From Methylocystis sp. B8 (lineage in GTDB: Bacteria > Pseudomonadota > Alphaproteobacteria > Rhizobiales > Beijerinckiaceae): a DNA stretch of 64,000 nt. Made by a program: the position numbers and the translations under genes. This document shows positions 18,266 through 26,156 of the stretch, piece after piece (the stretch's first letter is position 1; each line of letters begins with the position of its first letter). Location of the stretch: the NCBI RefSeq assembly GCF_005771425.1, contig NZ_VBTZ01000003.1, positions 248,001 through 312,000 on the forward strand, given 5' to 3'. Below the pieces are notes generated by a model. That model worked only from the letters and a program-made list of their open reading frames with translations. It made no database searches and was not told where the DNA came from.

Positions 18266-19258
18266 ATGCGAGGCATTCTCGTCACCGGCGCGCTTGGCCA
18301 GATCGGCGCCGAGCTGACGCCGGCATTACGCGAGCGATATGGCGCGACGCGCGTCGTCGCCTCGGATCTCTCCGAGGCGCAGCCAGCAGACGACTCCTAC
18401 GAGCGCCTCGACTGCGCCCAGGCGGAGGCGGTCGCCGATTTAATCGAGCGACGCGAAATTGGCGTCATTTACCACCTCGCAGCGCTTCTTTCGGCAGTCG
18501 CCGAGGAGAGGCCTCAGGCCGCCTGGAGCGTCAATATGAACGGTCTCTATAATGTGTTGGAGGCCGCCCGGCACTTTGGCTGCCAGGTATTTTTTCCAAG
18601 CTCGATTGCGGCGTTCGGTCCCTCGACGCCACGTCGTGGCACGCCGCAGGCGACAATCCAAAGGCCAACGACGATTTACGGCGTCACCAAGGTCGCTGGC
18701 GAATTGCTCTGCGACTATTACGCGATCCGTTTCGGCGTAGACGCGCGCGGGCTGCGCTTGCCAGGCCTTGTTTCTTGGGCGGCGCCGCCGGGCGGCGGCA
18801 CGACCGACTATGCCGTCGAAATGTTTCACGCCGCTGCTCGGCGCAAGCCCTACTCCTGCTTTCTCGCCGCAGAGACGCGGCTCGACATGATGTATATGCC
18901 GGACGCCGTCCGCGCCATCATCGAACTCATGGAAGCTGATCCTCAGCGTCTGCGATATCAGAATGCGTATAATGTCACCGGCATGAGCGTTACGCCGCAC
19001 GAAATTGCCGCCCAAATTCGCCAACACGTTCCGTCATTCGCCGTGGATTACCGCATCGATCCATTGCGGCAGGCGATCGCCGATTCGTGGCCGCAGTCGC
19101 TCGACTCCAGTGCGGCGCGGGAGGATTGGGGATTTAGCCCACGCTTCGATCTCGTCGCCATGACGCGGGACATGCTCGCGCGTCTTGGCGAGACGACAGG
19201 TCCATTTGAGGATCCAATTTCAAATGAGGTTGAAAATGCCAACGCACGGTTTGGCTAG
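18266..19258 (+). CDS. L-threonine 3-dehydrogenase, short-chain/epimerase type
   Basis: 330 residues, an NAD-binding extended SDR protein. The Rossmann motif is ILVTGALGQIGAEL, and the catalytic YxxxK is in TTIYGVTKVAGELL. The segments SSIAAFGPSTPR and LRLPGLVSW and the late ETRLDMMYMPDAVRAI are typical of the UDP-galactose-epimerase-like threonine dehydrogenases rather than of the zinc Tdh of E. coli. It oxidises threonine to 2-amino-3-oxobutyrate, the substrate of the KBL encoded by the next, overlapping gene. The pairing supports the call. Confidence 0.88.
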   Translation: MRGILVTGALGQIGAELTPALRERYGATRVVASDLSEAQPADDSYERLDCAQAEAVADLIERREIGVIYHLAALLSAVAEERPQAAWSVNMNGLYNVLEAARHFGCQVFFPSSIAAFGPSTPRRGTPQATIQRPTTIYGVTKVAGELLCDYYAIRFGVDARGLRLPGLVSWAAPPGGGTTDYAVEMFHAAARRKPYSCFLAAETRLDMMYMPDAVRAIIELMEADPQRLRYQNAYNVTGMSVTPHEIAAQIRQHVPSFAVDYRIDPLRQAIADSWPQSLDSSAAREDWGFSPRFDLVAMTRDMLARLGETTGPFEDPISNEVENANARFG

Positions 19259-20552
19259 GGCGCTTGCTGCGCAGCTCAATGAACTTTCGGATGCAGGGTT
19301 GCTTAAACGCGCGGAAAGCGTCCTCCGCGGAGTTATTGCGCCGCGCGACGGCTATGGTCCACGCTTTCTCATTGAAGGCGAAGGCGAAAAGCCGTTTCTG
19401 CGCATGAACGCCAATAATTATCTGGGCATGTCTTTGCGTGCAGAGGTGATTGCCGCCGAAGAAGAAGCGGCAGCGAAATTTGGCGCCGGGCCCGGCGCCG
19501 TGCGCTTCATCAGCGGAACCTGGTCGCCTCATGTTGCGCTGGAGCGTCGGCTCGCCGATTTTCACTCCCGTCCGGCTGCGATAATTTTTTCCTCCGCCTA
19601 TGCCGCGATCATGGGCCTCATCCCCCAACTTGTCGGCAAGAAGACTGCTGTCATTAGCGATGAGCTCAATCACAATTGCATCATCAATGCGATCTCTCTG
19701 GCGGCGCCTGAGGAAAAGCGAATCTACAAACATCTCGACATGGGCGAACTCGAGCGATGTCTCGACGAGGCGGCAAAATCATGCAACCGCGCCATCATCG
19801 TGACTGACGGCGTGTTCAGCATGCGGGGCGATCACGCGCCGCTGGACCGTGTCATGTTGCTGGCGCGCAGTCGCGATAACGCTTTTCGGGAGGGGGCGAT
19901 CGTCGTCGTCGATGATTCACATGGCGTTGGCGCTCTCGGGGCGACTGGGCGCGGCGCGGAAGAATATACGCATGCCGGCCCCGTCGATATTCTGGTGGCG
20001 ACGCTTGGCAAGGCTTTCGGCGTCAACGGCGGCTATGTCGTAGGCGACGAAATCCTCATTCGCTACTTGCGCGAGCGCTCGCCCTTTTACGTCTATTCTA
20101 ATCCGATCACGCCAGCCGAGGCCGCCGCGGCGCACCAAGCGATCAATGTTCTGGACAGCTCTCAGGGCCTGTCTTTGCTTAAGCATCTGCGGGCGATGAC
20201 CGCGCGCTTCAAGGCGGGGCTGATCAGGCTCGGCTTCGAGACGCTGCCCGGGGAGCATCCAGTCGTGCCGCTGGTCACGCGCGACAGCGCTCGCACATTG
20301 GCGATCGTCGCCCATTTGCGTCGCCGAGGCGTTTTAGTGACCGGCCTGACCTATCCCGTCGTGCCAAAGGGGGACGAGGAGATCCGATTCCAGATCTGCG
20401 CGGACCACACAGCCGCCGATATCGACGCCGCCCTGGAGACGTTGGCCGAGATGGCGGAGTCAAAAGCCTCGCCGCGAGCAACTGAGCTTCAGCGCTCTAT
20501 TTCTACTGTGGCGGCGCCGCCTGGTCGCTCCCAGGGAGATTCAAGGACGTGA
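19236..20552 (+). CDS. kbl: 2-amino-3-ketobutyrate CoA ligase / glycine C-acetyltransferase
   Basis: 438 residues of the alpha-oxoamine synthase family. Start 19236 is chosen because GAGGT lies 5 bases upstream; it overlaps the dehydrogenase gene by 23 bases. The PLP lysine sits in [15 protein letters not shown], and the family pattern [17 protein letters not shown] and [14 protein letters not shown] is clear. It cleaves 2-amino-3-oxobutyrate with CoA to glycine and acetyl-CoA, completing threonine degradation begun by the preceding enzyme. It is some 40 residues longer than E. coli Kbl, mainly at the C-terminus, which is low in complexity. Its stop overlaps the next gene (GTGA). Confidence 0.9.
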   Translation: MPTHGLARALAAQLNELSDAGLLKRAESVLRGVIAPRDGYGPRFLIEGEGEKPFLRMNANNYLGMSLRAEVIAAEEEAAAKFGAGPGAVRFISGTWSPHVALERRLADFHSRPAAIIFSSAYAAIMGLIPQLVGKKTAVISDELNHNCIINAISLAAPEEKRIYKHLDMGELERCLDEAAKSCNRAIIVTDGVFSMRGDHAPLDRVMLLARSRDNAFREGAIVVVDDSHGVGALGATGRGAEEYTHAGPVDILVATLGKAFGVNGGYVVGDEILIRYLRERSPFYVYSNPITPAEAAAAHQAINVLDSSQGLSLLKHLRAMTARFKAGLIRLGFETLPGEHPVVPLVTRDSARTLAIVAHLRRRGVLVTGLTYPVVPKGDEEIRFQICADHTAADIDAALETLAEMAESKASPRATELQRSISTVAAPPGRSQGDSRT

Positions 20553-21871
20553 CAATGGATAGCACGCGTTATCATAAGGCCAGCATTGGCAACCGCGTGC
20601 TTCAGCCGGAAACGCTGATGTTGGGCTACGGCTACGACCCGGCGCTGTCTGAAGGGTCGGTCAAGCCGCCCGTATTTCTGACCTCAACTTTCGTGTTTCG
20701 AACGGCGGAAGACGGGCGCGACTTCTTCGACTATATGGCCGGCCGTCGTGCGCCGCCCAAAGGCGAAGAAACCGGTCTCGTCTATTCGCGCTTTAATCAT
20801 CCCAATCTAGAGATTGTCGAGGACCGTCTGGCGATCTACGAGCATGCGGAGTGCGGTCTCGTCTTTTCGTCGGGCATGTCGGCCATCGTTACGACGATTC
20901 TCGCATTCGTGCGTCCGGGAGAAACGATTTTACGCAGTCGTCCGCTCTACGGGGGAACGGAGGTTCTTATTGATAAAACTCTGGCGCCCTTCGGAATAAC
21001 TGGCGTCGGCTTCACCGACGGGCTCGATAAAGAAAACATTCGAGCGGCTGCAAAGCGAGCGATGGATATCGGGCGCATCGCACTGATTTTTATCGAGACG
21101 CCGTCCAATCCGATGAACAGCCTCGTTGATATCGCGCTCGTGAAGCGAATTGGCGATGAGATTGCGACAAGGCAAGGTTCTGAACCGATCATTTGTTGCG
21201 ACAACACGCTTCTGGGTCCCGTCTTTCAATCCCCGCTGCGTCACGGCGCTGATTTGTCGCTCTATTCACTCACCAAATATGTTGGCGGACACAGCGATCT
21301 TATCGGCGGCGCCGTCGTCGGCTCTTGCGCATATCTCAAAATAATTCGGGCGATGCGCAGCGCCATCGGCACACAGCTCGACGCGCATTCCTGCTGGATG
21401 CTCGGCCGCTCGCTCGAGACCTTGTCTTTGCGCATGAACAGGGCTGTGGAGAACGCCGGGATCATCGCGAATTTTCTCGCGGGCCATCCGAGAGTGGCGC
21501 GCGTTCACTACCCTCCACTGCTTCCGCCCGGTCATCCTCAGCGCTTGTTGATGGAGCGCCAGTCGACTTCGGCTGGCTCAACCTTCTCCTTTGAGCTCTT
21601 CGGCGGACAGGCCGAAGCCTTCGCCTTTCTCAATCGACTGCAGATCTTCAAACTCGCCGTCAGCTTGGGCGGCACCGAGTCCCTGATTTGCCACCCGGCG
21701 ACGACAGTGCATTCGGGACTGACCGAAGAGGCCCGCCAGGAGATCGGGATCACGCCGGCGCTTGTTCGCGCTTCGATTGGCATTGAACATCCAGACGATC
21801 TGATCGCCGATCTGAAGCAAGCTTTGGTTGAAAGAGCGCCGGCGCGGCTAAAAGCGGAAGCGTCACGGTAG
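20549..21871 (+). CDS. Cys/Met metabolism PLP enzyme (cystathionine gamma-synthase family)
   Basis: 440 residues. Conserved segments are [11 protein letters not shown], the substrate-binding [17 protein letters not shown], the cofactor loop [11 protein letters not shown], and the PLP lysine in [16 protein letters not shown]. The C-terminal [19 protein letters not shown] is diagnostic. Members include cystathionine gamma-synthase, methionine gamma-lyase and O-acetylhomoserine sulfhydrylase, and the motif set does not decide among them. A GTG start overlaps the kbl stop by 4 bases; ATG 6 bases later is an alternative. Placed after Tdh-Kbl, a lyase in amino acid degradation is plausible. Confidence 0.85.
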   Translation: MTMDSTRYHKASIGNRVLQPETLMLGYGYDPALSEGSVKPPVFLTSTFVFRTAEDGRDFFDYMAGRRAPPKGEETGLVYSRFNHPNLEIVEDRLAIYEHAECGLVFSSGMSAIVTTILAFVRPGETILRSRPLYGGTEVLIDKTLAPFGITGVGFTDGLDKENIRAAAKRAMDIGRIALIFIETPSNPMNSLVDIALVKRIGDEIATRQGSEPIICCDNTLLGPVFQSPLRHGADLSLYSLTKYVGGHSDLIGGAVVGSCAYLKIIRAMRSAIGTQLDAHSCWMLGRSLETLSLRMNRAVENAGIIANFLAGHPRVARVHYPPLLPPGHPQRLLMERQSTSAGSTFSFELFGGQAEAFAFLNRLQIFKLAVSLGGTESLICHPATTVHSGLTEEARQEIGITPALVRASIGIEHPDDLIADLKQALVERAPARLKAEASR

Positions 21872-21947
21872 GCCCTGTTAAACGCGGCGGTGTAGACTTA
21901 TTTATTCAATCGTCTTTTATGGTCCGAAATCGAGCTGAGGCTTGGCA

Positions 21948-22280
21948 ATGAGAGTAGTCAAAGAAGTGCGAGACGACCGGACGGTTTTGAGCGTCCAGGA
22001 AGATCGTATCGATGCCCACAATTCCGGCGACCTCAAGAATGTGGTTCTGAAAACGCTCGAAGGCGGCGCGCAAAACGTGGTGATTGATCTCGCGAGAGTG
22101 CAGTTCATCGACAGCTCGGGTCTGGGCGCTCTGCTCTCCGGCTATAAGAACGCAAATTTGCGTTCCAGCGGGTTTGCTTTGGCGGGTCTACAGCCGCGCG
22201 TCAGGTCGATGTTTGAGCTGACGAGGTTGCACAGAGTTTTCGACATTTATCCAAGCCTGCAGCTGGCGCTGAGCGCCTGA
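21948..22280 (+). CDS. STAS-domain anti-sigma factor antagonist (RsbV/SpoIIAA-like)
   Basis: 110 residues, a single STAS domain. The phosphoacceptor motif FIDSSGLGALL is present; by comparison with SpoIIAA the second serine (residue 57) would be phosphorylated. ATG 21948 is preceded by GAGG. Such proteins bind and neutralise an HATPase kinase when dephosphorylated and release it when phosphorylated. The matching kinase gene follows after 22 bases and a SpoIIE-type phosphatase is encoded two genes further on, so all three partner-switching parts are present. Confidence 0.88.
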   Translation: MRVVKEVRDDRTVLSVQEDRIDAHNSGDLKNVVLKTLEGGAQNVVIDLARVQFIDSSGLGALLSGYKNANLRSSGFALAGLQPRVRSMFELTRLHRVFDIYPSLQLALSA

Positions 22281-22302
22281 ATGGGGAGGGGCGGCGATCG
22301 AA

Positions 22303-22728
22303 ATGTGCGAGACGGTGGTCAATCTGGACATCGTCGTTCCCAATCAAACGCGATATCTGCGTTTTGTTGGCGCGATCGCCGAGCAGCTCGCCAAGGAATT
22401 AGACGTTCAGGAGGATAAACGCGACACTCTCGCTTACCATTTAAATCTTGCGCTGACTGAGGCTGTCGCCAACGCGATTCAATATAGTTCCGCAGTGAAT
22501 GCGAAGGACTCAGTCCGGATCTGTCTTTCCGTCGAAGACGCCTATCTTTCTGTACGTGTTTTCGACCATGGCAGAGGCTTCGATCTCGCTGCTGTGCCGA
22601 CGCCTGACCTTGACGAGCTTCGCGAACGCGGCCGCGGCATATTCTTCATCCGTTCCGTGATGGACTCTGTCCAATATCGCAAGACGGATTCGGGGAATGT
22701 GCTCGAGATGCGCAAGAAAATCGCTTAG
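22303..22728 (+). CDS. HATPase anti-sigma regulatory kinase (RsbW/SpoIIAB-like)
   Basis: 141 residues with a GHKL ATPase fold. The N-box is ALTEAVANAIQYSS, G1 is VFDHGRGFDL, and G2 is RGRGIFFIRSVMDSV. This is the serine kinase of partner-switching systems: it phosphorylates the STAS protein or holds its target, often a sigma factor. No sigma factor is encoded nearby, so the target could be remote or a non-sigma protein. It lies between the STAS gene and the glutamate dehydrogenase, with 4 bases to the latter, so all are likely one transcript. Confidence 0.88.
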   Translation: MCETVVNLDIVVPNQTRYLRFVGAIAEQLAKELDVQEDKRDTLAYHLNLALTEAVANAIQYSSAVNAKDSVRICLSVEDAYLSVRVFDHGRGFDLAAVPTPDLDELRERGRGIFFIRSVMDSVQYRKTDSGNVLEMRKKIA

Positions 22729-22732
22729 CTGA

Positions 22733-25700
22733 TTGCCTCCCGTGCTGCACTCTCCGGAAATATTGGCGCCTGAGATACCTCGTCCCGCTGATTGGGATGC
22801 GGCGGCGGATCGCTTTCTGCGTCGCGCAAGTCGCCGAGTGGGGTTTGAGTTGCCCACCGACATGCTGCGCGCGCTGCCGAAATCCTATCGCTATCTCGTT
22901 CCCGCTGCTCGGGCCGCTCGCGATATCGCACTCATTGCGCTTAACGAAGACGCCGAGCGCGAGATCGTTGAACTTCGCCCGCTGCGTGGCCCACGACCCG
23001 GCGAGGCGGCCTACGAAATTCGGTTGATCGGCAGGAAGGAGCGCGCACTCGACGAACTCCTGCCGATGCTGCAGAACATGGGACTGCGGGTGGCGGATCA
23101 ATTACTTTTTAAGCTCAATCTCAGAGTAGGGGCGTGGTTCATACGAAGTTTTATCGTTGAACCCGCAACGTCGAGCATGGCGAGCATGGCGCGATCTCGC
23201 GCTCGACTGTTGGAGGCGCTCAAAGCAACCCTCTCAGCAAAGGTTGAGAGCGATGCCCTGAATGGTTTGGTCTTGGGCGCTCAGCTCGATTGGCGTCAAA
23301 TTGATCTCTTTCGCGCCTATTGTAACTACTATCAGCAGCTCGGCGTGAGGGTCGAGCGCGCCCGCATCTATCGCGCGCTGTTGCGCAGTCCGGCGTCCGT
23401 CGAGCTTCTATACCGCTATTTTGAAGCGCGGTTTACCCCGGATCGGGGTGGGCGCGACTCGTTCCAGACCGAGCTCGAAGTCCTTACGCCCATCAGGGCG
23501 CAACTCGTCGACGTTCTGGATAAGGTTGTCGACAGTAGCGACGATCGCATTCTGCGCGACCTCTTCAACCTCATTGACGCGACGGTGCGCACAAATTTCT
23601 ATTTCTCCGGCGATTGGGCGCGCAACTTCATTGCTCTGAAAATCAGTAGTCTGGGCGTATTCAACATGCCGCCGCCAAAGCCCATGGCGGAAATCTACGT
23701 TCACTCCCCGTCGATGGAAGGGATACATCTGCGCGGCGCGAAGGTTGCGCGCGGCGGCGTTCGCTGGTCGGACAGACCAGAGGACTTTCGCAGCGAAATA
23801 CTCGCGTTGATGCAAACGCAGATGATCAAGAACGCTCTCATTGTGCCGCAGGGCGCAAAGGGCGGCTTTGTTCTGAAACTATCTTATGCGGACGTAGCGC
23901 AGCGACAGCGACTGGGCGAAGAAGCCTATTGCCAGTTTCTGCACGGTCTTCTCGATCTCACCGACAATTTGAAGCATACAAAAATCGTTCGGCCTCCCGA
24001 GCTCGTTGCTTACGATGACGCCGATCCTTATCTCGTCGTCGCGGCCGACAAGGGCACGGCCACCTGGGCTGACATCGCCAACCAAATATCCCAGTCGTAC
24101 GGCTTCTGGCTCGGCGACGCCTTCGCCAGTGGCGGCGCGCATGGCTATCACCACAAGCGATTGGGCATTACTGCGCGCGGCGCTTGGGTCTGCGTCAGGC
24201 GCCACTTTCGCGAACTCGGTCGCAACATAGATGCCGAGCCATTCACCGTGGTCGGAGTGGGCTCTATGGATGGCGATGTCTTCGGCAATGGAATGTTGCA
24301 TACGCGAAACATTAGGTTGCTTGGCGCCTTTGACGGTCAGTACATTTTTCTGGATCCGAACCCTGATCCGCTGGCGTCCTTCGGCGAGCGGCGCCGCCTG
24401 TTTGAACTGCCGCAGTCGACATGGCGCGACTACAACCCAGCGTTAATCTCTCAAGGCGGAGGCGTTTATCGGCGCGACGCCAAGGATATCTCGCTAAGTC
24501 CAGAGGTGCGGGCCTGGCTCGGCGTGCGGCATAGCACGACGGATGGCGAAGCGCTTGTTCGCTGGCTTTTAACGGCGCCCGTTGACCTTTTGTGGATGGG
24601 CGGCGTTGGCACTTACGTCAAGGCGAGTTCAGAGACGAATGAGAGCGTCGGCGATCGCGTCAACGACGACGCCCGCGTTGATGCGCTGCAGCTTCGCGCC
24701 AAAGTCGTCGGGGAGGGCGCTAACCTCGCGTTCACCCAACGGGCGCGCATCGAATATGCGTTGAAGGGCGGCCGCATCAACACTGATGCGGTCGACAATT
24801 CGGCCGGCGTCGATCTCTCTGATCACGAAGTGAATTTGAAAACATTGCTGCGTGCGCGGCCGGATGAAAACGCGCCAAAACTTAATGACGCCAACGGTCT
24901 TCTCGAATCTCTGACCGAGGAAGTTTGTGCGTCCGTATTGCAGGACAATGACCAACAGAGTCTTTGCCTGTCGTTGGATCGTGTGCGTTGTCGCGTCAAT
25001 TTGGATCCATTTATGGATCTTGCCGAACAACTGGAGAACGCTGGCTATATCAATGCGTCGGCAGAAGCGTTTCCCACGCGCAAGGACGTATCTGCCCGCG
25101 AGACGAAGGAATTGACGCGGCCGGAACTCGCTTTGCTCATGGCGAATTCGAAGCTCGCGCTGAAGCAGAGGCTGCTCGAAGACGAATCCTTCCTGCAAGG
25201 ATCCTGGGCCAATGATTTTCTCGCCAGCTATTTTCCTGAGTATGTGCGGTCGCATTTTCCAGAGCAGGTCAGAAGCCATTCGCTCGCACGGGAAATTGCC
25301 GTCACGGTGATATGCAACAAGGTGATCGATGAGGCCGGCGTTCGTTTTCTTCTGCTCGGCGAGGGATTGATTCCCACTCTATTGAGCTACGCCGTGAAAC
25401 TCTATCTCTCCTTTGATGAAATTTTTGAGGGCGATAGATGGCGTGCAGCCTTTCGCGCACGGAACGATTTAGAGGCCGCGCGCGAGTATGGTCTGTTCCT
25501 CCAGCTCCAAGACGCTTTGGCCTACATGTGTCACTGGGCTATGCGGCGCGGATATCGCCTGAGTCCAGACGATGAGGAGATCGAGCAGTGGCGTTCCGAT
25601 CTCCGTAACTATCGTGAGCGCCTTGAGGCAGGCGAACCCAATCGCGAGCAGTCCCTGGAGGAGCCCTATTTCGATCGGCTGGGAAATTTTCCGTTCCTTG

Positions 25701-26152
25701 TCGCGCTCACCCGCGAGTCTGGAGAGGACATGCGCGTGGCTGGCGCTTATTTCGATCAGGCCGCGAATCTTTTCGGATTGCAGAAGCTCACCGTCTTTTT
25801 AGAGGATGTGAAGCCAAGAGACCGCTGGGAGCAGCAGTTGCAGTCCGCGCTTGATGCGCGGATGAGGGATGCGTCCGCACGCATTGCGTCTATGCAATTG
25901 CTCAACGGGGTCAGCGACGCTCGAACATTGTTCCGTAACGTTGGCCTTGAATTTCGTCTTGCTGGGCTTGAGCGGCTGGCGTTCAAACTCGAAGCCGCGC
26001 CATTTACGACGCTGACGCCTATCGCGGCCTTCGTCGCCGAGTTGAACGCGCTTGTTGACGCATGCGACGCCGCCTACCGCAACCATTCCGGCGAGGGCGC
26101 GGAGGGAGCGCGAAACGGCCGGCGCATCTCGGCGCAAGCAGGAGCTTCGTAG
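22733..26152 (+). CDS. NAD-specific glutamate dehydrogenase, short form of the large class
   Basis: 1139 residues from TTG 22733 (a GTG at 22742 is possible). The catalytic region shows GIHLRGAKVARGGVRWSDR, NALIVPQGAKGGFVLK with the active-site lysine, VVGVGSMDGDVFGNGML, and GRINTDAVDNSAGVDLSDHE. These are unmistakable for NAD-dependent Gdh2. Most alphaproteobacterial members have about 1600 residues with an N-terminal ACT-like regulatory half; here roughly 450 residues of it are missing and the size resembles the 115-kDa subgroup. It oxidises glutamate to 2-oxoglutarate. It is embedded in a partner-switching operon, suggesting regulation by protein interaction, which is speculation. Confidence 0.92.
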   Translation: MPPVLHSPEILAPEIPRPADWDAAADRFLRRASRRVGFELPTDMLRALPKSYRYLVPAARAARDIALIALNEDAEREIVELRPLRGPRPGEAAYEIRLIGRKERALDELLPMLQNMGLRVADQLLFKLNLRVGAWFIRSFIVEPATSSMASMARSRARLLEALKATLSAKVESDALNGLVLGAQLDWRQIDLFRAYCNYYQQLGVRVERARIYRALLRSPASVELLYRYFEARFTPDRGGRDSFQTELEVLTPIRAQLVDVLDKVVDSSDDRILRDLFNLIDATVRTNFYFSGDWARNFIALKISSLGVFNMPPPKPMAEIYVHSPSMEGIHLRGAKVARGGVRWSDRPEDFRSEILALMQTQMIKNALIVPQGAKGGFVLKLSYADVAQRQRLGEEAYCQFLHGLLDLTDNLKHTKIVRPPELVAYDDADPYLVVAADKGTATWADIANQISQSYGFWLGDAFASGGAHGYHHKRLGITARGAWVCVRRHFRELGRNIDAEPFTVVGVGSMDGDVFGNGMLHTRNIRLLGAFDGQYIFLDPNPDPLASFGERRRLFELPQSTWRDYNPALISQGGGVYRRDAKDISLSPEVRAWLGVRHSTTDGEALVRWLLTAPVDLLWMGGVGTYVKASSETNESVGDRVNDDARVDALQLRAKVVGEGANLAFTQRARIEYALKGGRINTDAVDNSAGVDLSDHEVNLKTLLRARPDENAPKLNDANGLLESLTEEVCASVLQDNDQQSLCLSLDRVRCRVNLDPFMDLAEQLENAGYINASAEAFPTRKDVSARETKELTRPELALLMANSKLALKQRLLEDESFLQGSWANDFLASYFPEYVRSHFPEQVRSHSLAREIAVTVICNKVIDEAGVRFLLLGEGLIPTLLSYAVKLYLSFDEIFEGDRWRAAFRARNDLEAAREYGLFLQLQDALAYMCHWAMRRGYRLSPDDEEIEQWRSDLRNYRERLEAGEPNREQSLEEPYFDRLGNFPFLVALTRESGEDMRVAGAYFDQAANLFGLQKLTVFLEDVKPRDRWEQQLQSALDARMRDASARIASMQLLNGVSDARTLFRNVGLEFRLAGLERLAFKLEAAPFTTLTPIAAFVAELNALVDACDAAYRNHSGEGAEGARNGRRISAQAGAS

Positions 26153-26156
26153 CGCG

